Source: Euphorbia lathyris
Taxonomy: Eukaryota > Streptophyta > Magnoliopsida > Malpighiales > Euphorbiaceae
DNA length: 64,000 bases
Assembly (NCBI RefSeq): GCF_963576675.1
Contig: NC_088917.1
Location: 17,388,001 to 17,452,000 of the forward strand
Reading direction: 5' to 3'
Numbering within the stretch: the first letter of the stretch is position 1; every line of letters starts with the position of its first letter. Positions 45,386-56,628 of this stretch are shown here, piece after piece. The position numbers were made by a program, and so were the translations under genes. The notes beneath the pieces were generated by a model, which searched no databases, was not told the DNA's origin, and worked only from the letters and a program-made list of their open reading frames with translations.

Positions 45386-46399
45386 ATGGATCTAGGGTTA
45401 CAGCAGTTGCAGATTACAGAGGATGAAAGAGATGGAATTGATATTACTTCAACCGTTGAAACTAATTCCGATCATTCAAATGGCCTAACACTAATCGGTC
45501 GGTTTGTAACGGATAAAGTAATCAATTTCAATGTTATGAGGAATCGTATGGCTGCACTATGGCGTCCAGGCAGAGGGTTGACAATAACGGAATTGGAGCC
45601 TAATTTGTTTATGTTTGAGTTTTTTCATTCAGTTGATAAAGAAAGAATGGTTGCAGGAGGGCCATGGTCTTTTGATAATCATTTGTTGGTTATGAATGAG
45701 TGGACAAGATCACAATTGGCACAGGAAGTACCGTTATTTGAAGTAATGTTCTGGGTACAAGTGCATGATCTGCCATTTGGTGCCATGTCAGAAAGGGTAG
45801 GCTGTCAACTCGGCAATTTTATTGGGAGATTTCTGGAGTATGATAGTAATAATGTATCTGGATTGAAGAAGCAGTACATGAGGATTCGTGTAGTCTTAGA
45901 TATCCGAATGCCATTGAAGAGGTGTAAAAAAGTTAAGAAAGGGCAAAGTGAATGTTATGTGCATTTTAGGTATGAGCGATTGCCTAATTTTTGTTATTTT
46001 TGTGGTTTGATTGGGCATACAGATCGGTTTTGTGATATGCTTTTCACAACCAATCCTATAGAACTGAAGCGTGAATGGGATGATTGGTTAAAGGCCACTA
46101 GCAGAAGAGGAATGGATCAGTTAGGGGCTCGGTGGTTAAGAGATCCAGGAAATCATAGGGAAGGAGTTTTTCCAGGAGAGAATAATTTTGTGCAATTGCA
46201 GGGTGCATCAGGCAGTGTTAATACTGGCCATAGGAAAAATCAGTCAGGAAAATTTCCTATGAATGATAATGTTGTAGCACAGACATCAAGGAAAAATTTA
46301 ACAATGCGTCCTGTTTCGGCAAGTGGGGCAAAAGTTGCGGAAATGGAAGTGGAGCAAGAGGAGGAAGGAGTAATGGAGTTCCAGAATGAGAAAAAATGA
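45386..46399 (+). CDS. LINE ORF1 protein (DUF4283 and zinc knuckle)
   Basis: The true start is ATG 45,386 (MDLGLQQLQITEDERDGI), one base after the AGTGG duplication. An ATG further upstream lies in the Athila LTR. Residues about 35-110 are a DUF4283 domain (RFVTDKVINFNVMRNRMAAL, MVAGGPWSFDNHLLVM, VQVHDLPFG). Around 200-225 is the zinc knuckle CYFCGLIGHTDRFC (C-x2-C-x4-H-x4-C). A lysine-rich CKKVKKG precedes it. ORF1 proteins of plant L1 elements bind RNA in the ribonucleoprotein particle. The frame is intact for 338 codons, but it has lost its 5' UTR to the Athila insertion and ends early in a lysine run. Confidence 0.85.
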   Translation: MDLGLQQLQITEDERDGIDITSTVETNSDHSNGLTLIGRFVTDKVINFNVMRNRMAALWRPGRGLTITELEPNLFMFEFFHSVDKERMVAGGPWSFDNHLLVMNEWTRSQLAQEVPLFEVMFWVQVHDLPFGAMSERVGCQLGNFIGRFLEYDSNNVSGLKKQYMRIRVVLDIRMPLKRCKKVKKGQSECYVHFRYERLPNFCYFCGLIGHTDRFCDMLFTTNPIELKREWDDWLKATSRRGMDQLGARWLRDPGNHREGVFPGENNFVQLQGASGSVNTGHRKNQSGKFPMNDNVVAQTSRKNLTMRPVSASGAKVAEMEVEQEEEGVMEFQNEKK

Positions 46400-46584
46400 A
46401 GACGCCAAGGTTGTAATGCTGGTGTCGAGTGTAGTCTGCAAGAGAATTCAATTCCTAATGTTACTAGGGTGGGTAGTGTAACTGCAATTTCAATGGAGAA
46501 TGTATCTTCTTTAGTTGACAAGGATAACACAATCTCTACTACATTTGTTTCGGCGAGGCCTGATGCTCAGGTCCGCTGATCACA

Positions 46585-49500
46585 ATGAAATGTATTAGTT
46601 GGAACTGTCGGGGTTTGGGCAACCCCCGGGCAGTTCGAGTTTTGGGAGATATCCTGAAGGTCCATAAACCAAATGTGGTTTTTCTTATAGAAACTTTGGT
46701 TGATCAAAGACAGATGGAGAATATTAGTAGGAAGTTTAGATTTGAAGGGTGTTTTATGGTTAGTTGTCAAGGAAGAAGTGGTGGTTTGTGTATGTTGTGG
46801 CGGGTTTCGAATGGTGTTAGGGTAAATGGTTTTTCACAGCAACACATTGATATAACTATTTCTGATGTGCAATTTGGAGATTGGAGGGCTGTAGGTTTTT
46901 ATGGTTTTGCTAATAGATCTAGACATCGTGAATCTTGGGATTTGTTACAATCTATCGCTCAAAGCAGTTGTTTGCCTTGGATAATAATTGGTGATTTTAA
47001 CTGTATTTTGCACCAAGAGGAGAAATGGGGAGGGGCTGAATTTCCCCAATATCTTATTCGGAATTTTTCTGCAGCAATTCAGGAAATTTCCTTAGATGAG
47101 CTTGTGCTAAGTGGTTGTATTTATACTTGGGAGAGAGGCCGAGGATCGCCGCTATGGATTCGGGAGAGGTTGGACCGCGCATTTGGTTCGACTGATTGGT
47201 TTTATAGGTTTCCCAATTATTCTTTACAAACGATAGAAGTTGGATATTCAGATCATAAACCATTATTATTAATTACAAATCCAGATTTTATTAGGTAAGG
47301 CAACCGTAAAAGAGGATTCAAGTATGAGAGAATCTGGGAGAAGGAAGCAGGGTTTTTTGATGTGGTCAAAACTGGCTGGCAGAGTCGTGGTAGGGGTTCT
47401 GTAATGGAAAAGCTTGCTGTTTGTGCTGAATCGATGAATCAGTGGGGTAGAGGTTTACGTCATAAATTTAATAAGCATATTGTGGAGTGTAAGAGGAAGT
47501 TGAGTCGATTACAGAATGAAACAGATGCTAGATCAGTTTCTGAATATTTTGAAAATAGGCAACACCTGAATGAATTGTTGGAGTCTGAGGAAGTTTTTTG
47601 GAAGCAGAGAGCTAAAGTTTTTTGGTTGGAGGGTGGAGATCGAAACACAAAATTTTTTCACTCGTGTGTTAGGGCTCGAAAGAAACATAATCGGATTAGT
47701 TGTTTGCAGTAGAAGGATGGAACGTTGGTGACTGAACCTGGAGATTTGTGTAATGTGGTGTCTGATTATTTTCATAAATTATTTCTATCATCTCAGAATC
47801 TTGATTATGCTTCAGTTAATGTTATTAGTCACATGATTTCTGAGAGGGAGAATGATTTATTAACGGCTCCTATCACACATGTTGAATTTAAGACTGCAGT
47901 GTTCCAGATGAATCCAGACAAGGCACTTGGGCTGGATGGGTTAAGTCCTGGTTTTTTCCAACATTTTTGGAATGTGATAGGTGAGGAAATTGTGCAAGCT
48001 TGTATTGGATGGCTGGAGGGATTTGCTTTTCCTGCTAGTCTCAGTGACACAATTATTGTACTCATCCCGAAATACGATAATCCGGATAAGATGACTGATC
48101 TACGTCCTATTTCTCTGTATAATGTGCTTTACAAGATAATTGCAAAAGTTTTGGCTAATAGACTAAAGGAAATTTGGCCATCCATAATTTCTGATAGTCA
48201 ATCAGCTTTTGTTCCTGGCAGGTCTCTGATTGATAATGTACAAATTGCTTTTGAGGCTCTTCATTATATGAAAAGGAAGAATAGAGGGTCTGATGGAACT
48301 GTAGCATTAAAAATTGATATTAGCAAAGCTTATGACAGGGTAGATTGGGGTTTTCTTGATGCAGTTTTGATAAATATGGGTTTCCATGACAAATAGGTTA
48401 AATGGATCAGGCTTTGTGTCTCAACGGTATCTTATTCTGTTTCGGTAAATGATATGTTTGTGGGTCCTATTCAACCTGGAAGAGGTCTTCGACAAGGTGA
48501 TCCATTATCTCCTTATCTTTTCATTTTGTGTGCGGAAGTTTTGTCACAAATGATTAGGAATTTAGAAGGAGAAGGTCGGCTAACTGGTTGCAAGGTTGCT
48601 AGGGGTGCGCCAAGAGTTTCACATCTGCTTTTTACGGATGACAGCTTTTTATTCTTTAAGGCATCAATTAACGAAACAGATGAGTTAGCTGCTATTCTTC
48701 AAACATATGAACATGCATCAGGACAGGCCATTAATTTTAACAAATCTGGTATTGCGTTTAGCTCTAATGTTGCTGAGGATATGAAACTGGCAATTAAAGA
48801 TAAGTTACATGTTTTTTTCATGTTTAAATACCACTCGTTATCTTGGGCTACCTTCATTAATTGGTAGATCCAAACGATCCATCTTTAATTTTTTGAAAGA
48901 GAGATTAAGGAAAAGATTTGGCTCTTGGAGTTATAAATTTCTTTCGGCTGGAGGTAAGGAGGTTTTGCTAAAATCTGTGGGTCAGGCTTTATCGACATTT
49001 TGTATGAGTACTTTTTTGTTGCCTAAATCACTTTCTGATGAGCTACAACGAATAATGAACTCCTTCTAGTGGGGTACGAAAGATAATGGGTCCAAGAAGA
49101 TACATTGGTTTGATTGGGAACGTATGTGTGTGAAGAAGGATAAAGGAGGAGTTGGTTTTCGTACACTTCGGGAATATAATTTATCACTATTGGGAAAGCA
49201 GGGATGGAAGTTTCTATATAAACCACATGCGCTGGTAAGTAGGATTTTTAAAGCTAAATACTTTCCTAAGGAGACTTACCTAAATTCTGAACTAGGCAAT
49301 AATCCAAGTTATGTTTGGAGAAGTGTGTGGTATGCCTGTGATTTTCTTAGAAGTGGTACGAGGTGGAAGATTGGTAATGGGAGAAGTATAAGAATTTGGA
49401 AGGATACGTGGTTGTATAGTGATTATCGGCTAATTAATCCCAGTTTTCCTTTTTTTTTGATGCAAATGCAAATGCAACTGTTGCTGATTTGTTTTTATTG

Positions 49501-50680
49501 GGTACTTGTCAATGGGATGCTGAAAAGGTTTTTCAATGGTTTCCTGAAGATGAAGCAAGAAGAATTTATGATTTAATTTTGCCTATTAATCGAAGTGAGG
49601 ATCGGGTTCAATGGCGATTTACGAATTCTGGTGTTTATACTGCTAAATCTGGATATAGGTTGTTGGAGGATCAACGTCAGTCTGGTATTGCTCATGATGG
49701 ATGGCGATATTTATGGAATTTAAGGATTCCACCTAAAATAAAATTGTTTTTGTGGCGTCTCTGTTCTAAAATATTGCCAATAAGAAATCGGCTTGCTGGA
49801 AGGAGACTACGGGTGCCTATAATCTGTCTGTTTTGTAGAGTTGATGTGGAGTATGATTGGCATATTTTTTCTGGTTGCTGGTTTGCGTCACAATGTTGGG
49901 CTGCTGTGGAAATGGTATCACCGTCAAGCGAAATTGATGAAGTTGCTGACTGGTTCTTGGGTTGCTGTAGTCAAGGAAGAGAGGAAATAGCTGCAAAAAT
50001 AGGAGCTATGTTATGGGGTATCTGGAATCAACGTAATAAACAAGTTTGGAATCAGCAACATGACTCTCCGGTATTCACTATCACAAGCAGTCTGCGTTTT
50101 TTTAAGTGAATGGCAGCAGCTGCAGATAAAAGGCAGGTCGATCAATCACAGTGTTATTTCGGATTCGCTATCCCAAGATAGGGTACGATGGCAGCCTCTA
50201 AGTTTTAGTTTTATGAAATGTAATGTTGACACAGCTTTATTTCAAGATCGAGTTGTATGTGGAGCAGGTGCAGTCTTACGTGGGAGTGATGGTTCATTTT
50301 ATGGATTGCGTAGCTCAATTAAAAATGGATTACTTAATGTAAAGGTCGCTGAAGCACTTGGACTTCGTGAGAGTATTGCGTGGGTTATTTCGTTACGTTT
50401 TACAAAGGTTGTCTTTGAGGTAGATGCACAGGTGGTTACAAATAGTTTGCGGTCTCAACAAGAAGATATTTCAGATTTTGGTTTGTTGATCAATGATTGC
50501 AGATACTTACTGTCTTATAGCCAAGGGTTTAGTGTGGCTTTTGTTCCGAGGTTAGCCAATGGAGTAGCGCATGATATAGAGAGAAATGCTCCATTCAATG
50601 CTAATTGTTTTATTTCGTTTACAATTCATGTTTGGTTAATTTCAGCTTTGTGTAAAGACATTTTGCTTAATTCTTTATAA
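46585..50680 (+). pseudogene. LINE ORF2: endonuclease, reverse transcriptase, RNase H; broken
   Basis: Begins MKCISWNCRGLGNPRAVRVL: endonuclease/exonuclease/phosphatase domain with FLIETLVD, IIIGDFNCILHQEEK and GYSDHKPLL. Stop at 47,296, resuming in frame to a TAG at 47,710. The RT runs 47,725-48,867 (NPDKALGLDGLSPGFFQHFW, SLYNVLYKIIAKVLANRLK, GLRQGDPLSPYLF, catalytic FTDD). It has a TAG at about 48,394 where Trp is expected (HDK*VKW), a frameshift near 48,810 and another TAG at about 49,067 (NSF*WGTK). Then come zf-RVT (YTAKSGYRLL, WRYLWNLRIPPKIKLFLWRL) and an RNase H domain (KCNVDTALF to VAHDIERNA), overlapping in another frame at 50,060. At least six breaks make it inactive. Order EN-RT-zf-RNase H is that of plant L1. 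Confidence 0.88.
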
Positions 50681-51153
50681 AAGTTCCGTTGTTTCTGTTA
50701 AAAAAAAAATAACTTAATTTCTGAATTGAATTTTATAAAAATTATAAATAATTTATAGCTAAAAATAAAATAAAAATGTGTAAAAATGTTATAATTTTTA
50801 GCCAACATACCAAAATCACAAAATTTAAGTGTACTCGAGACTAAAAAAAATTTTGCCCAGCCCTAACGGCTGGACTTTGAAAAATTACTACCAACGACAA
50901 AGCTAAAATTAGCCCCCCAGATATAGATTCCTGGCTTCGCCACTGTCAATTGGATAGTTTCAATAGTAATTCTGGTGGGAATGTGATATTAGCCATTTAA
51001 ATACAAGTATGTTCCACCAAAATGAGGAGAGTGGGAGAAGACGTGGGATAGTGGAGCAGTTGGGATCTTCCTGGCTGGGCAGTTAGAGCAGCCTTAGTAG
51101 TTACAGATGTTTCTTGTTTAGATCAGAACTTCCTAGCTGATTAGAGCCTACAT

Positions 51154-53200
51154 AATGGAGAATGCTACTGCGTCTATTGATGCAGATTTTGTGCCTGGTA
51201 ACACAGGACATGGAAACGACCTAATGGAGAATGCTGAGGAAACAGAATGAACATTTCCAGAATTTGAGGACTTGGGATGCGTTCGTTCAACTCGAACTAG
51301 AGAAAGTTCCGTGCAGATCCCTGATGCACAGAATTCTTTGACAATCGCTGATGCTTTGAACAATATGTCCAAAGTATTGGATGCCTTGGCCAAAAAATAT
51401 GATATTGCTCTATCGCGGGTAACTCAGAACATCGATGCTTTGGTAGAGTCTAAGAAAGATCAAACTGAGTCAAATACGACCATCTCTCCAGTGAAAGGGA
51501 AGGAAGATGCGGATGTATTAGAGGAAACTAGGGGTCAGCCTAAGAAATATCAAATGCCACCATTGAGAGATAATAATGGCTTTAAATGTTCTATTGCTGA
51601 AAGCCGAAATCCAACTAATAATAGGTCTAATCAGCTTGTTATCCCCCAGTTGTTCATTTATAGGCTCATACTAACATGCAAGTTGCTCCTCATGTTTACA
51701 CCTAGGAGGAGGAAGTAATTTATGACTCGAGGGGCATGTTGAAGTTTAGAGGAGATGAGAGCAGTCCATGTGGTGGATCTTTTGGTCCACAAATGAGTAC
51801 ACACCAGAACTAGGTTGGTGATTCAGTAATGAATATGGATGTGGTAAGGGATATGGTCCAAAAGCTATATGGTCCTAGTCTTAGACATGTGGGAAGGCCA
51901 GAGTTCCATAAACTTTATCCAGGGGCTATTGATCGAGAGAATCCTTACCCAAGAGGATATCGTATTCCTGATTCCAGTCTTTTTACTGTTGAAGAAGGAC
52001 AGTCCATACTAGAATATGTGGTCAGGTTTACTATTCAGTGTGGGGAACTGGCTAACCTCTTTAGCTTTGATTATTTCAAATTAAGGTTGTTCCTTAATTC
52101 TCTCACCGGTTTAGCCTTTACTTGGTTCTCATCATTGCCTCGTAATTCAGTTTTTACCTGGCAGGATATATAAAGACAGTTTCATGCTTAATTTTATCAT
52201 GCAGAGCCATAAGTTTGTGTAGCAAAACTGTCTTGAATGTGACAAAGGAGTGGAGAAATGGCAGACAGTTATATCGCATGTTTTAAGCGTTTGAGGAGCC
52301 GGTGCATGATCTTTCTTCCAAAACATGAATTTGTCAAAATGGCTTAGCGGGGTCTAGACATTAAGCTCCACAAGAAGTTTCAGGGTATGGGGTTCAGGGA
52401 TTTTTAGGAACTGGCTATGGAAGTATCTGAGTATGAGGATCTACTAAGAGAGGATATCGAAAGAAAACGTCAATGGGCTCTTACTTTCAAGAGACCAATA
52501 AACCAGAAGTTGCCGTTGCAGAGCTGCTGAACAAGGGGGCAAAACTGTGCCCAACTTATTTTAAACCCATTAAAGAAGCTGACGCAAAGAAAAATACAGT
52601 ACAATACACTTTTGATATGGGCAAGACCGAGGATATTTTTTATTACTTGGTGAAGGAAAAGTTCATTACTTTTCCATAGAACTACAGAATGCCTACTAGA
52701 GAGGAGATGAAAGGTAAAACTTACTGCAAATATCATGATACCTGGACTCACTCCACTGGTTCTTGTTGGGCTTTCAAAAACATTGTTCAGGATCATATTG
52801 AGAAAGGAGTTTTAAAATTCCCAAAGAAGGAGTCCATGCTTGTAGACGAAGATTCATTCCCATCTATGGCCTCAGTTAACATGACTACTTTTGATCTTAG
52901 ACAGGTTTCGGATAGCCAAAGGAGCAGCTCGAACAGAAATCAAGGAGCAAACCAATATGGACCAAGAATCATTTTGTGCCAATGCAAGAGATGGTTTCCA
53001 AGTAAGAGGATCAACGTTCATGAAAGGTTGGAATTCCCGAGCAGTAGTAAAAGTAGTGGCACTACAGGGAAAGAGCCACAACCTAAGTTTACCATAAATC
53101 AAGCTAGGTTTGTGGTTCCTTCTCCGACAAAACCAAGCAAGGAGTGGCAAGGAGTGAAGCATAAAAAGTTCCCTATATAGCTGACCCGGATGCAGAAACG
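51154..53200 (+). pseudogene. Gypsy gag, heavily decayed
   Basis: Begins MENATASIDADFVPG with an in-frame TGA after 32 codons. Recognisable pieces are IADALNNMSKVLDALAKKYD, YPGAIDRENPYPRGYRIPDS, the gag core (LANLFSFDYFKLRLFLNSLT, GLAFTWFSSLPRNSVFTW) and the C-terminal zinc motif YCKYHDTWTHSTGSCWAFK. Many stops and frame changes. Follows the truncated gypsy LTR ending at 51,155. Confidence 0.75.
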
Positions 53201-53499
53201 AAGGATGCATAGGAAGAGATTGGTAAAGAAATATATGGCTAGGAAAAGAGAGAAGGTGTGGAAAGCCAAAGCTCAAAGTACAAAGGTTCCAAGGCTAAAA
53301 GAGATCAACGTTAGTGATATTGTAATTCCTATCAATATGATATCACTAACTTTACCTGCGGATTTCCAATGAGAAAGCAGAAGAAGGGAGCATGGTGCTC
53401 TGGAGCCAGAAACATAAGAAATGACTGCAGAGATTGAGACTTAGGAAATCCCAAAGGAAGAGCCCAATATCAGCAGTGGGATTACCATTCAGGCTCCTT

Positions 53500-54860
53500 C
53501 TAATGGAGGTCCTAAAAAAGTCTTTTTCTAGAAACCTTCTGCTCAAATGACTCAACACATCAAACCTTTGTATATTAAATCCCACCTCAATGGAAGACCT
53601 ACCTCAAAGGTGTTAATAAACAATGGGCCAGCTGTGAATATTATGCCATGGAAGATGGTGCAAGCGCTCGGAAAGAGCAAGATCTCATTGATACTGAAGT
53701 CACCATATTAGCTTTCAATGGAGAAGTTACAAAGTCCTTGGGAAATTTACCTTTGGAGGTGTTTGACGTCTTTTTTGAGTGAATCAGAGTGCGAGCGAGG
53801 CAGTAATTTTGTGGAAAAATTACAAAAATTGGAAATCTGACCCCTAAATCAAAAGATTGTGTGAAAGCTTAAAGAACATAAAAAAACTTAAAGTTCGTCA
53901 ATTATATCTACGGATATCGAGATTAATTGAAGGAAACGATGCTGAATTTGAAATTGAGAATAAAAAGGAAATGCTTGAATAATCGAAATTGAGATCCTAA
54001 AATTGAAAGGATTACAGATATTGGAATTGAATTGAAAGAACTTAGAAGTGACAATTGAAAGAAAGTGTAGAAGTAAGACAATTGAAAATTGAAGGAAATT
54101 GACAACAATTGTTGTAGAGATTTTTCTAAGACTTTTGAGTCATTGTTGAGATTTGTTGTTCTTTTTTTTCGTCAATTGAGTTGGATATCTTTTTCTGCTG
54201 CAAAAACTTGTATTTATACTATAAAAATAAGTAGGTAACTGTCCAGGAAGTAAGTTCCATGTTTCAGCAAGGAAGTTCCAATAAGTTCTGTAACTGCTCT
54301 CATCCACCAACTATTTTTGTTGCTGAATTATATTTTTCTAATGTAAAAAATATATTGGAAACTGGCCAGCAAGAAAGTTCCACGTTTCAGCAAGGAAGTT
54401 CTGTAACTGCTCAGCAAGGAAGTTCCATAACTGCTTGCCCCTACTAACCCATGTTTCAGCTCCACTACCTAACTTCCCAACTTCCACGATTTTTATGCAG
54501 CTCCATCATTAATTTAATTATTTAATTACCCAATTCAACCAAAATAATTGGTAAATTAGCAAATCAGTCCAATACTTCCAATTTCTCACACATTTTGACG
54601 AAAAAAAGATAATTGGCAAAATAAAACCAAATCCAAGCCAAATTAAATTGCCTAATTGCCCCCAACTCTATTAATTTTACCATTTGGGCCAAATTAAGTA
54701 GATTAATTATGAAATCGGCCCAAAATTAAAATATGAGTGAAACAGGAGGTAAAAGTGGGGACTAAATCTGACTTATCTGCCTTTTTTGTAGTTGACCCTT
54801 CAGCCAATTACCAGGTTCTATTGGGAAGAGATTAGATACACTCAAACTGGTGTGTGCCAT
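53500..54860 (+). pseudogene. Gypsy protease remnant, interrupted by a 1-kb insertion
   Basis: 53,540-53,770 reads KPLYIKSHLNGRPTSKVLIN with NNGPAVNIMPW at the active site (Asn where Asp is catalytic). The frame resumes at 54,789 with VVDPSANYQVLLGRDW-like sequence, the end of the gypsy protease domain. The two halves are separated by the element at 53,778-54,780. Confidence 0.65.
53778..54780 (-). mobile_element. 1003-bp insertion with 8-bp duplication CTTTTTTG, class unclear
   Basis: CTTTTTTG occurs at 53,770-53,777 and 54,781-54,788, exactly where the protease frame is split. No terminal inverted repeats. On the minus strand there is a TATA-like TATAAATAC near 54,210 followed by a leader-like CAACAACAATTG region, which resembles an LTR. 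It also has three repeats of TTTCAGCAAGGAAGTTCC (on the plus strand). A solo LTR with mutated ends is one reading, but the 8-bp duplication is not the usual 5 bp. Confidence 0.6.
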
Positions 54861-55352
54861 CATCTTTACACCAGTTCCTTCTGTTTTGGAAAGGGAATGA
54901 GGTCGAAGTAGTCTAGGCAGATGAAAAACCTTTTGTAGCAACGTAAGATGCTATAGATGCCAGATTTTATGGAGGAGATTTTGGTCCAATTAAATTTGTC
55001 GGACAAACCAAATTTGGTATGCCAGTAGTTCCTAAAGGAGAAAAGAAAGCGTTGAATCAAGAAAGATCTCTAGTTGTGCCAAGTTCCAACATGCCACTAG
55101 ATGATGCTCCAATCATTGAAGAGATCGATGATGATTAAGCCTTCCAAAGAGCAAAAGGCGGTAACTGCAGTCGCTAAGATAAAAATGCATACACAGGAAC
55201 TCTTGGAAAAAATGTTACAAAGTGAGCAGTATGAAAGTGTTGGGGCTGCGGTGATTTGGGAGGAAGAAAAGTGTACATAAGATGGAATGGAGGAGATACA
55301 GCTACACGAGCTCAAAGCCACTTCATAAAAGCTAGAGGATACTCCATGCCAG

Positions 55353-55828
55353 GTGGATGACCCTTTGGAAGAAGTGAATTTGGGAACAAAGGAAGAGCCA
55401 AAGGTTACTTTCATCAGTGGTTTGTTGGAGCCGCATTTGAGAAAGAAAATTATTGAGCTCTTACATGAGTTCAAAGATTGTTTTGCTTGGGACTATAAAG
55501 ATATGCTTGGCCTGGATAGGATTTTAGTGGAGCACATGTTATCAATTAAACATGAGTTCCAACCTTACCGTCAGCCTCCCAAAAGGATGTCAAAGGAAGT
55601 AGAATTAAAAGTAAATGAGGAGATTGAGAGATTGCTTAGTGATGAATTCATTCGGCCAACAAAGTATGCTCGTTGGCTCTCTTATATAGTCCCGGTTGTG
55701 AAAAATAATGGCAAGCTCAAAGTATTCAGAGATTTAAATAATGCTTCCCCTAAAGATATATATGTCATGCCTATAGCTGATATGATGATTGATACAATGT
55801 CTAGGAATGACATTCTATCATTTTTAGA
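55353..55828 (+). pseudogene. Gypsy reverse transcriptase N-terminal fragment
   Basis: DDPLEEVNLGTKEEPK, KDCFAWDYKDMLGLDRILVE, RLLSDEFIRPTKYARWLSYI, VPVVKNNGKLKVFRDLNNAS and NDILSFLDG. It stops exactly at DG of the catalytic FLDGxxGY box, where the LTR copy at 55,829 begins, so the rest of pol is deleted. The residues after DG in the open frame are LTR sequence. Confidence 0.8.
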
Positions 55829-56620
55829 TGGACAAGTTCAGAGAGCAAATGATGTATTAAGCAAATTAGGGCTATTTTACATCATGAATACTAACCAAAA
55901 TTATCAATAGGCCTTTGTTTCACCCTTAATTTAATTTAGACTAATTATATAATTAACATATTTAATTCGGTTCAAATTAGTAAAGTTAAGGGAAATGGGG
56001 TTCATTATATCTACTTATAGTTTTAATTTGGGCGGATTCCATAATTGATTATCTAATCTGGCCTAAATTGATTAGACTCAAGGGATTGGGGTCAATTGGA
56101 TAGTTTCAATAATAATTATGGTGGGAATGTGATATTAACCCTTTAAATACAAGTTTGTTCCACCAAAATAAGGAGAGTGGGAGAAGACATGGGATAGTGG
56201 AGCAATTGGGATCTTCCTGGCTGGGCAGTTAGAGCAGCCTTAGCAGTCACGAATCTTTTTTTTAGATCAGAACTTCCTTACCGATTGGAGCCTACATAAA
56301 ACGGCAGTTTTGGAGAAGCAGTTACGGATCAAGGTTAGTGGGAAACGGTAGTTTCATGCTTACAAAGTGGAAAGTTAGTATTAAAAGGAGATTTTTTGGA
56401 AGGAAGACACACAAACAATTACACAAAAAACCAAACAGAATCCAGAATTGTTCAGTGGATTTTAGATTATTATCTGCAACTTATCGTTCATCTTTTATTG
56501 TAAGTTAATAATTTCTTCCGTCATTTCAATTGTTCAATTTAAGATTAGTCAATTCAATTTACATTTCTTAGCATCATTTCAATACATTTAACAGTCTTAT
56601 AGATTTAGCTACGAACTTTA
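55829..56620 (+). repeat. Second gypsy LTR copy
   Basis: 55,829-56,298 matches the split LTR (30,674-30,945 plus 50,946-51,155) and keeps the uninterrupted hAT target (GGGTCAATTGGATAG). 56,299-56,620 continues with a promoter-to-leader type sequence (AAAGGAGATTTTTTGGAAGG, ACAATTACACAAAAAACC) that looks like R-U5. The exact end is unclear. Confidence 0.65.
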
Positions 56621-56628
56621 AGCTTTTT

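Larger units (their letters stand above)
31450..50710 (+). mobile_element. L1-type LINE, split by an Athila element next to its ORF1 start codon
   Basis: 5' UTR 31,450-31,562, then (after the Athila insertion) ORF1 from 45,386, ORF2 from 46,585 and a poly(A) run at 50,701-50,710. Sequence on both sides is hAT sequence. Compared with sibling hAT copies, about 8 bp (ACTCAAAT-like) are missing at the junction, and no target duplication is evident. Full length without the insertion would be about 5.4 kb. Confidence 0.85.
30946..50945 (+). mobile_element. hAT-family element with 8-bp target duplication, hosting a LINE and an Athila element
   Basis: The left end CAGGGGCGGAGCCGAAG and the inverse of the right end, CAGTGGCGAAGCCAGGA, are plant hAT-type termini. 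TCAATTGG flanks it at 30,938-30,945 and 50,946-50,953. The uninterrupted locus at about 56,093-56,100 in the related LTR reads GGGTCAATTGGATAG, an empty site. The hAT's own sequence is only 30,946 to about 31,449 and 50,711-50,945. It has no transposase and would be non-autonomous. A stretch of about 140 bp (31,259 and 31,406) is duplicated inside it. Confidence 0.92.
30674..51155 (+). repeat. Gypsy LTR-like sequence split by the hAT nest (parts 30,674-30,945 and 50,946-51,155)
   Basis: Joined, the two parts align with 55,829-56,298 (TGGACAAGTTCAGAGAGC to AGAGCCTACATAA) at high identity. Sequence inside belongs to the nested hAT element. Gag of the same element starts directly after 51,155, so the R-U5 and primer site seen after the other copy seem to be deleted here. 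Confidence 0.75.
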
